From the NCBI GenBank assembly GCA_017163975.1, contig JAFFSR010000218.1, forward strand, positions 2,666,001 through 2,730,000: a stretch of 64,000 nt of DNA, given 5' to 3'. Of this stretch, positions 21,355-34,395 are shown piece by piece (positions within the stretch are counted from its first letter, which is position 1; the number at the start of each line of letters is the position of its first letter). The notes under the pieces are model-generated. The model had not been told where the DNA came from and searched no databases. It saw only the letters and a list, made by a program, of their open reading frames with translations. This stretch comes from Anastatus disparis (lineage: Eukaryota > Arthropoda > Insecta > Hymenoptera > Eupelmidae). A program made the translations under genes and the position numbers.

Positions 21355-22341
21355 ACGCGCCGATATAGAGTTACAGCTGACGATGATGTTTTTACAAAAT
21401 AATAAACCGTACTGCTCAATAGCATTTGAATTTATTTAAAATTAAATGAGGAATATTTTATACTTAGAGACTCAAATAAATTCACACAAAATTATATTGC
21501 AATCATAAAATGGAAATTTTAAGCGCGTAAATTAAATAATATTTTTTATAAAATTTAGCATCCATACAGATATGAAAATAAGAAATTTTAATAATAAATT
21601 AATTAGAAGCAATCATGATAATAATATATGTAAAAAATATAGAAAAATATTTGAATATTTACATTATAAACCTCAATTTAAAGACGTTTGCTCTCTCCGG
21701 CAGTTGATTCAGTGCTTGACTAATTCACGCTATGTTCAATGCCATATAGTTGTGCATAATAGCAGTGCGAGATAAACCAATTCAAATTTGGAGGAAGGGG
21801 TTAACCGTAGCTATGTGTGCAAAATACGAACAGTGTAGTTTATATTCTACCAGCGATTATTAAGAGTCCACATTAGTTGGCTCAAAGCATAGTAGCTCCA
21901 TTGATAGCAGCTTGCTGTATACATTTTTTGCCATGAGCCAGAAGGCATTATTATTTTCAAAAGTACATTCTTGATAAATTCACCAAGTTTAAACAATTTT
22001 TTCCATTATAAAATAAACGTATTTTTAATTTAAAGTTGGTTCTATTCTTGTGCCTAATTACGTTAAGCCATATATAAGCACTCCTTTTCAAATACATGGA
22101 AACATTTTTGTTTATAATGTTTTTAGTAAAATATAATACTTTCTTAAAACTAAATAATATTAAAATAGTATTTTAAAACGTAGAATATCAACTATGCTAC
22201 TTTTGCCTGGGGATCAATAAACCAATGTCAAGTTATTGGAGGAACATTTGAATTAAGCCTATTCATATAATCCAAGGAAATATAAAATCCTAATAGCTTT
22301 TGCCAAGAATTTACTTCAGGTAAAATGTGCTTCAGGTATGT
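21355..22341. other. Replacement centre of the second duplication copy; relic GTPase flank
   Basis: This 987-base segment stands where the first copy has 2247-4109. Its first about 500 bases are a diverged version of 1310-1800 (and 20380-20930), with 'gatgatgtttttacaaaata', 'ttttaagcgcgtaaatta' and 'gctctctccggcagttgatt' in the same order. It therefore looks like the 5' flank of a lost minus-strand GTPase-like gene. The remainder (about 21900-22341) is AT-rich and unassigned. Confidence 0.55.
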
Positions 22342-22877
22342 CAGAATATCATCAATATCATATTAATTTACGTTTAATACTTAAAGATGTCATATCAAAT
22401 ATCGAAAAGATAGTACAAGATATAAATTTAAAATATAGAATAATTACTAAAGAAGAATATGATTTAAAAATTAATTGTATAAATGAACAAACTAAAGAGG
22501 AAATTGATAAAGTGAAAAAAGAACTTGAAGAATTAAAAAAAACTAACAGTATTAGGTTGGAGAAATTAAGATTTTTTGCTAGAATGGGCCATTATATGGA
22601 TGAAGGATTGGATAAATTGATAAATAGGTTCAGAAAAGATGATAAAAAATCCCAAGCAGAATGTGTGAATGAGCAAACAGAAAAAAATTCGGCAACAGAA
22701 GATTCCAATGTTGATAAAGTATGTGTGAATGAGCAAACAGAAAGAAATTTGGCAACAGAAGATTCCAATGTTGATGGAGTATGTGTGAATGAACAAACAG
22801 AAAGAAATTCGAAAAAGAAGAAACAGAAAGAAGATTCCAATGTTGATGGAAATACTGAATCAACATCAATTGAATAA
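22338..22877 (+). pseudogene. 5'-truncated C-terminal copy of the 561-aa GTPase-like gene (179-aa ORF)
   Basis: From the third codon on it matches the last about 178 residues of the 2960-4645 protein, with few changes (TNIIS reads TNSIR). It includes the coiled coil, the GHYMDEGLDKLI motif and all three CVNEQTE repeats with the same stop. The G domain is absent. An ATG at 22338 lies in frame just upstream of the breakpoint, so a short protein could be made, but that ATG comes from unrelated sequence. Best read as a truncated duplicate. Confidence 0.75.
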
Positions 22878-23892
22878 TACATTACTATTTTCAACTTTGC
22901 TAATGAAATAGTTGGTAATACATCATTTCAACGATCTTTGAAATACAGGATTCAATGCGCTTGACATCTGGGATGTCAAGTTTTGTGATTCTTTTTCTCT
23001 TTGTTGACATGTAGGATTTCAAGCATAGCGTACGGTATTTCGAAACTTCTTGAAATATTATATTACAATTTTGAGAAAAATGCTTTACCAAATTTATAAT
23101 ATATTATTTCAAATAATTTTGAAATCCTATATGATCAGAAAATGGTAATCATGCATTGCCAAATTTCTTTCTGTGCAGTGAAAACTGAATAATTAAATAA
23201 AAAATTAGATGAATATTGTAATATTGATAAAGTAATTGAGAAACTTAAAAAATTTTGCCAAAAAATCTCTTGTAAAAAAATGATGTAAAGATTTAACACT
23301 CAGATTTTATACATAATTTTGTATTGAAATTTCATACATAAATACGTAAAATAAACAAAAGTTTTTTATAACCTAAAACGTGTATATACTTTTAATAATA
23401 ACATTAACATTTTTTTCAAATTAACATGCAGAATGTATGTTTTTTTTATTCAAATTGTCTCGTTACTTACGATAATTATATATAATTATAATACTAAACT
23501 ATTATTACAACTTATTAGCTCATATATCCACCTCAGCATCCGCACCTTCTTCTTAACCTGTTTGTTTGTCTTTCTCTTTTTATTATAATGTTACAAAAAG
23601 TAATGTAAATAATAAATATGATGTAAAAATAATTTACAAATAAATTTCATATAACACTTTCAGAAAAAACAATATAATATTTATTGCCACCTCCATTTAA
23701 CATCATCTTTCTCAAAATTTTTAATTTATATCTATTATATTAAACTTGTGATATCATTAACTGTATATTGTTTTGCTGTTGAATTATTAAAGAGGCATTA
23801 ATTTATTTTTTACCTTGCAAAATGTTATCATAAATTTTTTCTGGCCGCTGCCCAAAACAAAGTTGCCGCTTTCTGGCGTCGTCGGGCAGAAA

Positions 23893-24034
23893 AATATCAT
23901 ACGACTCATGGCCAGTAAAAAAGAAAGCCTCAGATCACATGTTTGTCAACTTCGGCTTCGCCTCAGTCGACAATTACATGTGATCTGAGACATTTCTTTT
24001 TTTACTGGCCTTGGGTCGTAATATACTATTTCTA
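23893..24034. mobile_element. Palindromic MITE, duplicated copy
   Basis: Paralogue of 5570-5711 with the GGCC core at 23910-24010. Confidence 0.7.
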
Positions 24035-24563
24035 ATTCGAAGACAATAGTGGAAAATGTTATTGCATTATCACATAAATACTAGTTTGTATCATATTGTT
24101 TAATAATAAAATATGCAATTGATTTGATACAGAATTATTTAAATTTTCTTTATAATCACATGATAAAATATTCTGTTATTCATCAACATTGAGTTTATGA
24201 ATAATTTTAAGACTAATTTAAATCCAGCGATATCATAACATGGAAATTAATTTTCACAATACTATATTAAAATTCAAATTCTTTTTATAAATAGAATCAA
24301 AATCTTTTATTTTTAATAATACTAAATATAGTTCAGTAATTTTTAAAAAAGGAAAAATTTAATATTTTCTATTTTTTTTAGATTAATTTGGAAAAAAAAT
24401 CTATTAACTATAAAAATATTTTTTTTCTGAAACCTTATGACCCATTATAACTGATTTATAATCATTAAAATATATAAACATTATAATGAAAATATAAAGG
24501 TGTCTATATGAGAAGAAAAAAGACCTGATAACTATAAAAAACATTAACAAAAATAATAGAGGA

Positions 24564-24740
24564 TGTAAAATACCGACATTACAGTTTTTAAAATTTTTCA
24601 TTCTTAATTCAATTTTTTTTTAAATATCTCTATATTACAGTCTTTTATTTTAATAAATAAAAAACATAATATAGAGATATATTTCAGAAAATTTTTTAAT
24701 GAAGATTAAAAACTCGAGAAACTGTAATGTCGGTAAATAC
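24564..24740. mobile_element. Foldback MITE, 'TACCGACATTACAG' family, duplicated copy
   Basis: Paralogue of 6241-6416 with both inverted arms intact. Confidence 0.7.
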
Positions 24741-25688
24741 GTATTCAACATATACCTTATTACATCACCTTAAACAAATAATTATGTAATTTTGATTAAT
24801 CTTACTAGGAGAGTATCAGACCTCCGGATCACGGATTTTGTTCAAACATTAGGATAAGTTTTCGGATGTCAAAATATGAAAGGAAACAAAATTTCAGACC
24901 CCATCGCAATCAAGATTTCTCTGGTTACAAGTAATCAAAGAAAATCACTAAAAAAGCTACTAGATTTTCAAACGCTCATAGTTCTTTAGCATTGATACTT
25001 AGAGGCATAAAACTTTTTTTAAATGAGTGCTGAGCTCAAATCTTTTCGAAAATAAAATTCAGGCTCAATCTTTATTTCAACTTCTCTATTTTATTATATT
25101 ATTTATCTTTTACCATGAATGAAGTCAAAACATCTGCAAATATTGACAATAGAGAACTTGCATGACATTTTATTATGACTTTATTTCAAATTTTATAAAA
25201 AAATAACGATTTTTGTAAGACAGTTTTTTTTAACGCAATATTTTAATTTTATTAGATTAAAGCAACTTGAAAATTATTCTTCTTTTAAAAGATTTTTATA
25301 AAAAGATTTTTATAATCGTTTGCTATAAGAATAATTTTTATTACATTTTATTATTGAATGAAAAATATTTTTGCTATTTACGCTTACATGGCCATTTGAT
25401 TGTATTTATTTTAATTAATTTTTTAATAGTACATTTCGCAACTAGGGTGAAAAGGCTTTATTTGAGTGACAAGGCGAGAGGTTTACGACTCAAGCCGAAG
25501 GTGGGGGTTGTAACGAGTTTTGTAAAGAAGACTTTACGCAGCAATCGCGAACTGTATTTTATACCACGAAATGCTGTTGTTATTATATTGTATGCTGTTT
25601 TTATCGTAAGGGTCCATGTTAAACATAATTTTAAATTTGGCCAACGATCTTAAATTTTTAAAACTGTTTTAAATAAAACCTTAGAGAT

Positions 25689-25880
25689 CATCAGTGGCTC
25701 ACTCCGTACTAGAACAATGGATTCGTAATCTCGAGGTCTCAAGTTCAAATCCCGTTCTCGGTCAATTGATACAAGCACCACTGTACGTTACACGTGCTTT
25801 GTTCACAAACATTGACAACCTCTGCTGCTATTGAGCATCTCAATGATAGCATAAATATAGCGATGTTAAATAAAATTTAA
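25689..25880 (+). repeat. tRNA-derived SINE, duplicated copy
   Basis: Paralogue of 7362-7556, carried in the segmental duplication. It has the same head, B-box-like AGTTCAAATCC and body. Confidence 0.8.
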
Positions 25881-26222
25881 AAAATCTTGTAACTCATTTT
25901 TTCCTCTGTAGATTTGATTAAATATCTTATTTTTTTTTTTTAATTTGCATACCTTCTCTTTGTTGATCCCCATTATTCGCCAAATTTTAGTTTAATCAAC
26001 TAATCAAGAGGCCAAATAAATATTATTAGTTTATAATTTTTTTAAATATTTAAAAAGATAAAACTTCTTTTATTATATATTGTGTATCTAATTTAAAAAG
26101 TAATTGATAAATCAAGTCATATTAGTAATATATAAGTTAAAAACAAAAAAATATCTATAAGAAAAAATTTTTACTTTTTGTATGAGTTCTCTGCATTAAT
26201 TTAAATCACGGGCGGGATAAAA

Positions 26223-27325
26223 ATGGCGACTCTTAAAAATGTCGTATCGCTATACGATAATTTAAAAAAGGAATGGAAAAAATCTCCTTGTAATTTGCAA
26301 AAATGTGGTGATTTATTAACGCAACTTAAGGTAAAATTATAAATTTTATATAATTATTGTAATACATAATATTTATCACAAGTTATTATATTTTTTAACA
26401 AATCTAACCTTAAATTATTGTATAATTCTGTTATCAAGAATAGTTTTATCCTTTCTCTTGTTTATGTTAATTTTTAAAAATATGAATGAAAGTCTTTAAA
26501 ATTGTTTTATTATACAATCTATTATTTTAAAAATATTAATTAACATACTTTAAAATGTTTTCAGGTTGCTCTTACAAATTTAACGTTTTTGCCAACATTA
26601 GGCAATTCTGCTTCACAAAAAGAACTTTTAATTGCAAGTAAGTTAATAAATCAATAATTTTATAAAATTAATTTTTTTAATTATATATAATATTTATTTT
26701 AGGAGATATACTCGAAATTGGAGCACAATGGAGTATAGCTGCAGAAGATATACCTTCGTTTGAACGATTCATGGCTCAATTAAAGTGTTACTACTTTGAT
26801 TATAAAGATAATCTTCCAGAATCAGCATTTAAATATCAACTTCTTGGTTTGAATTTACTCTTTTTATTGTCACAAAATCGAGTTGCAGAATTTCATACAG
26901 AACTGGAACTTCTTCCTTCTGATCAGATTCAATCTAATATTTACATAAGACATCCGTTGAGTCTTGAGCAATGCTTGATGGAAGGATCATATAACAAAAT
27001 TTTCCTTGCCAAAGGAAATGTTCCAGCAGCATCATATAACTTTTTCATTGACATTTTATTGAATACCGTTAGAAATGAAATTGGTGCATGTATGGAAAGT
27101 GCTTATGATAAAATTTCAATTAAAGATGCATCAAGAATGTTAAATTTAAAATCGGCAAAAGAAACTATTGCTTTTGCTACTAAAAAAAATTGGAAACTTT
27201 GTAACAATGGTTATTTTTGCTTTAGTGAAATACCCAGTGAAAAGAAAGTAGAAGAACCTGTACCAAGTTCAGATTTGGCTACTCTTACTATAGATTATGC
27301 TAGAGAACTTGAAATGATAGTATAA
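26223..27325 (+). CDS. Rpn12: 26S proteasome regulatory subunit Rpn12/PSMD8
   Basis: There are three coding exons: 26223-26330, 26565-26637 and 26703-27325. They join with GT-AG introns in phases 0 and 1 to give a 267-residue protein, the usual length for this subunit. The N terminus [18 protein letters not shown], the middle [22 protein letters not shown] and the C-terminal PCI region ([18 protein letters not shown], then [11 protein letters not shown]) are hallmark Rpn12 sequences. Rpn12 is a PCI-domain lid subunit of the 19S regulatory particle and helps lid-base assembly. The start codon lies about 230 bases after the edge of the duplicated block, so the promoter must be short or lie within that block. 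Confidence 0.96.
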
Positions 27326-28250
27326 AATAATTTATTAAAAATTAATTTATCAACTACAGACTTGAATATTATATTATTGTGTGAAAATTTATTTTGAAAA
27401 GTTTTACATAAAGTGTTATTTAACACAATTGACAAAATCATATAGTAAAATAAATTTAAACGTATGATTTTTAAAACAAATATATATATGTAAATTATTA
27501 TAAAATTTATAGATAAATAAAACTTAAAATTTTTAAGTTTTTATATTTATAAAATTAAATATATTACATAATTAGATTAAGATGAGAATGTACAAAATTT
27601 AAAGACTGTATTTAAATAAAGGTAACTATTTGTAAACAAAACTTAATTCCTATTCCTATTAAATTTAATAATTAAGTAAATTAAAATTTTTTATGTAATT
27701 ATAAAATTTTGATAAACCTTAATGATTTAATGAATAACTAAAGAAGAGAAGTTCAAAATTCATAAATTCAAAAAAAAAGAAATCATTTTTGCATATTATC
27801 AATACATTACAATTTTTCTGTGATATATCAAAGGTTTAAATCCGTAAAGGAGGTCAATACCCCTACCCAAAAACTCCTTACTACAGACTACATTGCCTAT
27901 CCTGAGAAGCCCAAAATAAAATATTTAGTATCTATTGTATACATGCATAAATATACATAAACACACACATAATAATAAATATGTGAATTGTACAGCACAG
28001 TCAGTAGAGAATTCAGTTGATAATGTATAAATCAATTACAAACGCGCCTAAAAAAATTGTTTTTCATAGATGGCACTATATGTACCGTACATAAGCGCTC
28101 TCCCACTGCAGATATATACACTCATCATCCATAAATTACATTTCTCTCTCTCTCTCTCTATCTCACTCCTTTTCCTTCCCTGACTTACTCGTTCTTTCTC
28201 TTTTCTTAACGTTTGCTTATTATTATACTTTAATTCTTCTCTCGCACACA
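27326..28250. other. Intergenic between Rpn12 and ear
   Basis: AT-rich, with the Rpn12 3' UTR at the left. A short CT-rich microsatellite lies at 28141-28210. No gene or RNA is recognised. Confidence 0.5.
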
Positions 28251-29406
28251 TTCAACAGCTTAAAAAGATCCTCTGCTTATTCTTGTGCGCGCGATGATGC
28301 GAGCGAAAAAAACTTGTAGTAGTAGTGTGTACGTGCTCCTTCTCAAGTTCTGACTATATACACTCTAGAAAAAAAAAGAAAGAAAAGAGGAGCAGAAGAA
28401 GTGTTAATAGTTGTCCATTTACTTATTCAAGATAATAAAGAAAAATAAAAGAAATATTAATAAAATAATATAAATTTTTGATTATGACGATTATTTTCTG
28501 TCGACGGCGTGCCTAAAAATAATAGGAAAAAAAATAATCATAGTCGAAGTTAAAAAGTAAGCAAAATAGAAAAAAATTCGCAGATACGTCAAGAAAAAGT
28601 AATTACCGTAACAGGCCAGAAAGTCAAAAAAAAAGATACAAAACCTAAAGATTCATATACAACATCGTAAGCTGAAGAAAATTCGAAAGCGGTTTTATAA
28701 CCTTCCATCTCTTTCTTGTCCACGCGAAGAAGAAGGAAGGTTTATATACATTTTATTCGAGAGAAGAAAAAAAAAGAGAGCAAGAGAGATATAGAAGAAA
28801 AGAAAGACAGAGAATGTTACTACTGCTCTGGCCGCGAGGAGATAATCCGACGTCGTCGTCGTCGTCGTTCATCTCCGAGCAGACCTAGAGCTTTAGAAAA
28901 ATTCATTTTTATCGAATATTTTGGTTATTTTCTTTACAAAGTAGAAGTGAAAGGAAGAAAAATTTAGTGTTTACAAATAAATATTAAGGTTTAGTTTGTT
29001 ATGTGAAGATCCTTTTTATTATTGATTTGAGAAATTAATATCTGGAGAAAAGAAATATGAAGTACCAGTGATTATTCGTATTTCATGAAAAATTTTTCAT
29101 TCAAGAAAATTGAGTTTAAATATTTTTTTAAGTGTAATCGAAAAGTTTTAAGTAATTCAGTTATTTAAGATCATTTGATAGTACAGTGAAGATTTATTTG
29201 TTTATTTAAACAAACAAGACTTGTTCGAGAAATAGACACTAAGAGATATTGATAAGTAGTAAAATTGATTTGTTCGGCGAATGAAATCAAGACAATTCTT
29301 ACTATCAAAGATGAACTCTGGAACTTGCAGTTTTACCATCTAACATTCTATGAATGTTTAAGATAATTTGAAGAAAATAGTGAAGATTCCATTTAGTGCC
29401 AAATAG
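28250..29406 (+). promoter_or_regulatory. Probable promoter and 5' leader exon of ear
   Basis: This stretch is richer in G and in purine tracts than its surroundings. It includes a (CGT)n run at 28850-28868 and ends in a good donor context (AATAG/GTAAAC at 29406/29407). No long ORF is convincing. The first coding exon of ear starts 0.9 kb further on, with candidate acceptors such as 'tttgttttag' near 29763, so an untranslated leader exon is a reasonable inference. Confidence 0.35.
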
Positions 29407-30318
29407 GTAAACAGTTTATGAATCATTTATTACTTTTGAAATTAATAATTATTGTTAATATATTAATGAGATATTTCAGTATCTTTACATAAAAGTTTCA
29501 AAAATCATAATTCTAACTATATAATATTTTTGTAAAAACTAAGTTTTATCTATTGCATAGTTTTCGTTGAATATTATATACTTTTCCAAATTTGATTAAA
29601 AAGTTTTCTAATACATAGTTATATAAAAATTAGTTATGAAGAAGTATAAAAAATAGTTATAAAATTACTTTGTTTAGTTTATATAAATATTTATATAGAA
29701 TTGATTATTAAATTATAATAAAGTATAAATTTAATTTTATTAATTCCTATTACTTTGTTTTAGCATTCATTATTGGTTTATCAAAAACTTGTACGTTAAA
29801 GAAAGCAAGTAATTGGCTTCAGTTTAAACATAAATTTTAAAGAATTTTACTTTGGAAAATATATATTTTACCCAATTTATTTTATGGTAAGTATTATAAT
29901 TTATGTTAAAATAATTAAAATTTCAAAATTATTAAAATTAATCATTCTTCTATAAATAGATCATAGAGGTCTTCTGTAAAAAGATCCTTATTAGGAAATA
30001 TTATTTGGAAAGCTCAAGACAGGGTAATTAAATTTTACAATTGAATAGCAAAAAACGATACTAAACGATTATAAAATAAATTATAAAAGGAATTGTGTAA
30101 TTTTTAAAATATTCAATCCAATTTATCAATTCATGAGCAATCGAATGACTTCAAAATATCATGCTGAAAAGAATATTAGAATTTGGTTGAAGATTATAAA
30201 TGATATAAAACAAATCTATTTCTTATATTATCCAAGACTTGCAAAGAAAATTATATTTTTTTAAAAATTTCCAAAACTAAATTAATTTTTAAAGAAATTT
30301 AATTACTTGAAAAAGAGG
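29407..30318 (+). other. Probable leader intron and 5' UTR of ear
   Basis: AT-rich sequence without ORFs between a candidate donor at 29407 and the ear start codon. The exact splice acceptor was not determined. Confidence 0.3.
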
Positions 30319-33300
30319 ATGGCATATCGTATTACTTTGGAGTGTGGCGATAAGTCCTCCTTACGTTCAAAACCAACCGCAGAAGGTTTCACACATGATT
30401 GGGAAGTTTTTGTTAGAGGGATTGACAACGCTGCCATTCATCATTATATTGAAAAAGGTAAGCTATTGATTTCTATGAACAATATTATTTAGGTATTTTG
30501 GTTTTTTATCCATGATATCTATATTTTATTTAATTTATTGACTTACTATTATAGTATTATTAATTTTATTATTCTTTATGACTGTGATTTCATACTGTGC
30601 AATTTCTATTTTTAATATGTAATATTATTTTTAAGTATTTTATGTATTTTTACGCTCTTTTTATACATATACTACAAAATAAATTATACCTATCTATTGA
30701 ACAAATTTCTCTTGCTTTGATTTCTTTATCATTAATTTATAAAATCAATTAAAATACAATTTAACAGTAAATTTTGTATAGAAATCAATCCTTTAAAACT
30801 AATATTTTTCTGTTATGCTAAAATTTTTTCATGTTCTATCTAGACTTAAAATTATATAATTAATCTAAAGCAAATTTTTTTAAATCATATTAAGTTGAAA
30901 AAACTTCTCAAAATTAAAAAAAAAGTGGATTACTTACATTTTTTTGCTTTAATTATTTCAGTGGTCTTTAACCTTCACAGTACGTTTCCAAAGCCAAAAC
31001 GTGTAATAAAAGAACCGCCATATGTCGTCAAAGAGTCTGGATATGCAGGATTTGATATCCCAGTTCACATATACTTAAAAAATAAGAATGAACCAAAAAG
31101 ATTTGAAATTATGTACAATTTGAATTTAATAACCACTGAACCAACCGTCACTCATGTTTCAAATCATAACGAAATTATTGTCAATCCCTCGGATGAATTT
31201 AGAAAAAAGTTACTTAAGGGAGGTGCTGTAAGTATATTTATAATTAAAATTTTTATTTTAATGCTTAGATTTTTTTATTACGAGTTATAGTTTATCGCAA
31301 AATATTAAATTTTATTCATTTTCAAAGATATAAATAAATTTATAATAATTATGAAAAATCTTCAATAATAATCTATTAAAAAAACATTATGCAATATCTG
31401 CAACAGTAATATTTAGTACAGAGTTAACTTTGTATAATGAACTTGTCGAGGACTCTTGATAATATTTATTCAATGGAACAAAATGTATTACTAACAGCTG
31501 TAAGCATACACTTATGTAAACAAATCACTTCAAAGTCATCATCATATTAACAAGTGAACAAAAGTTACATGAATTGTTTATTTTATATTATAATCTGATA
31601 TCATTTTTATTAATTGAATTTTGTACATTAACTTGAATTGTCTCAGTTTTTATTTATTTCATGTTCTGTTATTAAGTATTCACAATTGTAATTTTATCGT
31701 AAAATAATATTTTTAAATAAAAGAGATGTTCTATTCAATTTTCAGACCCCGATATCAAGTGCCGAGAGTGCGACGGAAAAAACTGAGGTGAAAAGTGTGC
31801 CAATGGTGGGGAAACCAAAGCTTAGTGGTCATGAAAGTAAAAAACATCGGATAGTTGAACCTAAAACTTCAAATCAGTTTAATGACTTATTCGGAACTCC
31901 CATTAAGACTGTCAAGTTATCCTTAGAGAATAAAAAAACGTCCGAAAAGTCGTCCAGTTTAAAGACTCCTGCGTTACCTGAAAAGTCTGATAAAATTGAC
32001 AAAAGTACAAAAGTGAAACATAGTCCTCATAAGGATAGTAAAAAAGACAAATCATTTGAGGAAAAAAAGGATAAAAGAGATAAAGAAAAAGATGGATCAA
32101 AAGATAAAGAGAAGATTAAAGAGAAATCGAAGAGACCTTCAAGTCCTAGTACTAATAAAGTATGATTATTTTGAATATTTCTTTTACTTTCAATACTATA
32201 TGATTTTTAAAAATATGTAACTTTTTTTCTATATTTCTTTAATTTAGATAAGTCATCAAAGTTCAGAAAGTAAGAGACCATCATCACCATCGCCAATAAA
32301 AAAGCCAGCATCACCTCCACCAATTCCAAAGCGACCGTCCTCGCCTTCTTCAAAATCTAAAGAAAAAGATGTGAAGAAAGAATCAGAAAAAGAAAAAGAA
32401 AAGGAAAAATCGAAGGAAAGTTCGAAAAGTACTTCTGATGAAGTGAAAAGTGAAAAAAGTGAAAAAGAGAGTAAAAGTGAACGCAAGAAGGATAAAAAGA
32501 AACACAAAGAAGATCGAGAAAAGGAAAAGAAGGAAAAACATAAAGATAAAGATAGGGATAAAAGTCGAGATAAAGATGGATCCAAAAGTAGTGAAAAGAA
32601 AGTTGAAAAGTCCGAAAAAGTAGAGAAAGAAAAACTCGAAGTGCCAAAGCCACCAAAAGAAGAAAGAAAATCGCCAAAGCCTGTTAAGGAGGAAGAAAAA
32701 ATTAAAGAAGAAAAAGTTTCAAAACCTGAAAAAATAGAAAAAAGTGAGAAATCGGATAAACATAAGGATAAGGAATCAAAAAGTGAAAAATCTGATAAAT
32801 CTAAACACAAGCACAAAAAAAGAGACAAGAAAGATAAAAGAGATGGAAGTAGAGAACGAGAAAAGAAAGAAAAACGAGAAAAGTCGAAAAGCTCCAGTGA
32901 AAAACATAATGAAGTTCCAAATAAACCTTCACCTCCCCCTGTGGTAAAAATAATTTATTTTAATTTTAAATAATATACGTTTAACTATTAAATTAATATC
33001 AAACAATTTTTTATCAAAATTATTTTGTATTTTATATTTAAAATTATAAAACATGTACCTTTAATAAACACTAAATATTTATTATCTTCATTTTCATAAA
33101 ATTACAGCCCACAACTCGCGTATCAGAAATACAGGATAGGGATAGTAGCGATTCAGCAGCATCAGGTGACGAGACCAGAACAACAAATGTAATTAAAAAG
33201 GAACCACCACCACCACCTCCTCCGCCGGCAGAAATACATCGTACAATGTCTCCACCTCCACCGCCAGCAGATACGAAAAAAGATAAAAACGAAAAAAAGC

Positions 33301-34395
33301 GCGATCGTTCGAAGAGTAGTAGAGAAGATCGAGAGAGTAAGAAGAAAAAGAAAAAGACCGAAAGTAAAGGTAAGTAAAATACTTAAAGATTTGATGACAA
33401 AATTTATCAATTTTTGTATATTTTAATTTATAATATAAATTGAATTATGCCAGAGATTGTTTTTTTTTTAAAAGTTCATTTAACTATTAACTATACCAAG
33501 TAAAAATTTTTGATTTAATTAAATTTCAATGATTTTACTGAAAATAATTTTTTATTAAACATTTTGAGTTTTATTCCATTATGAATTTCATAAAAATAAT
33601 AATTATGAAAAACAAATTTTTAATTACTGCAAAATTTTCAATTAGAAAAATATCTCACTAGTAAGTTTTATTTTTTATCGTTAAATTATTAGCCAACAAA
33701 CGATCAATTGAAATAACTTAAAAATTGATAAAAAAAACTTAGCTATATATTAAATATAAGTATTTCATTTAGTCTGATTAAAACGAGATATTTCTACTGA
33801 ATGTATCATTATATTTTTATTATAATCAAATTTAACTAAAGTATTTCTTGATTTCTTAAATATTTTTATGTATTAAAAATTATTAATTTGTGAATCATCC
33901 TTTATTTAACGTTATAATAAATATATTTATTAATAATTATAACAATTAAATATTTCAGATCACGATGACGAAGTATCCGTTAAAAAGAGTAAGGATCGTG
34001 ATCATTCGACATCGCCATTAGTTGAACCAGTATCTTCTAGCCAATCTCCTATAGCAACAAATATTGATTCGGTGCATACGTCAAAAGTTAAGCATTCGGA
34101 CGAACCGGTTACTAGTGAACAAACAACTAATGACAGCGAACAAGTAGCTCCAGATTCAACGAATAGTACAGTTGATACTGATGAACCTTTAGTATTTTCT
34201 GAAGATTATGTATCTCAACTTAAAGACCTTCAACAAAAGATCATGACTTTACAAGACAATCAAGAGTTACAAAGGGTTGTACAAGTGATCGCTGAAACTG
34301 GTCAGTATGAGATCACTAAAAAAACTTTTGACTTTGATCTTTGCGCACTTGATAGACGGACTGTACAGCGACTTCAACAATTTTTCGCTTCGTGA
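30319..34395 (+). CDS. ear: YEATS-domain super elongation complex subunit, ENL/AF9 homologue
   Basis: The six coding exons are 30319-30457, 30962-31227, 31746-32159, 32248-32943, 33108-33369 and 33959-34395, all with GT-AG introns, giving about 737 residues. The start ATG (MAYRITLECGDKSS) is the family's normal N terminus. The YEATS domain spans about 1-135 and shows LHSTFPKPKRV and the acyl-lysine-pocket segment GYAGF (73-77). Exons 3-5 encode a Lys/Ser/Glu-rich disordered linker with proline clusters. The C-terminal about 65 residues form the ANC1-homology (AHD) domain, ending TFDFDLCALDRRTVQRLQQFF, which binds AF4, Dot1L or Polycomb partners in relatives. The family reads acylated histone H3 and promotes transcription elongation in the nucleus. 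Confidence 0.95.

Larger units (their letters stand above)
22342..25989. repeat. Segmental duplication, right block, second copy
   Basis: Same-orientation copy of 4110-7662, ending at 'cgccaaatttta' about 230 bases before the Rpn12 start codon. It includes the MITE at about 23893-24034, the foldback at 24564-24740, the foldback fragment at 24807-25057 and the SINE at 25689-25880. There is no gene besides the truncated GTPase-like copy. Confidence 0.9.

Noticed and set aside
1..26000. Viral or bacterial island
   Set aside because: No viral structural, replication or integrase genes are seen. The intronless GTPase-like genes alone do not show a viral or bacterial source.
32256..32828. 190-codon minus-strand ORF, Ser/Leu/Phe-rich
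   Set aside because: It is the shadow of the Lys/Ser/Glu-rich linker of ear on the opposite strand.
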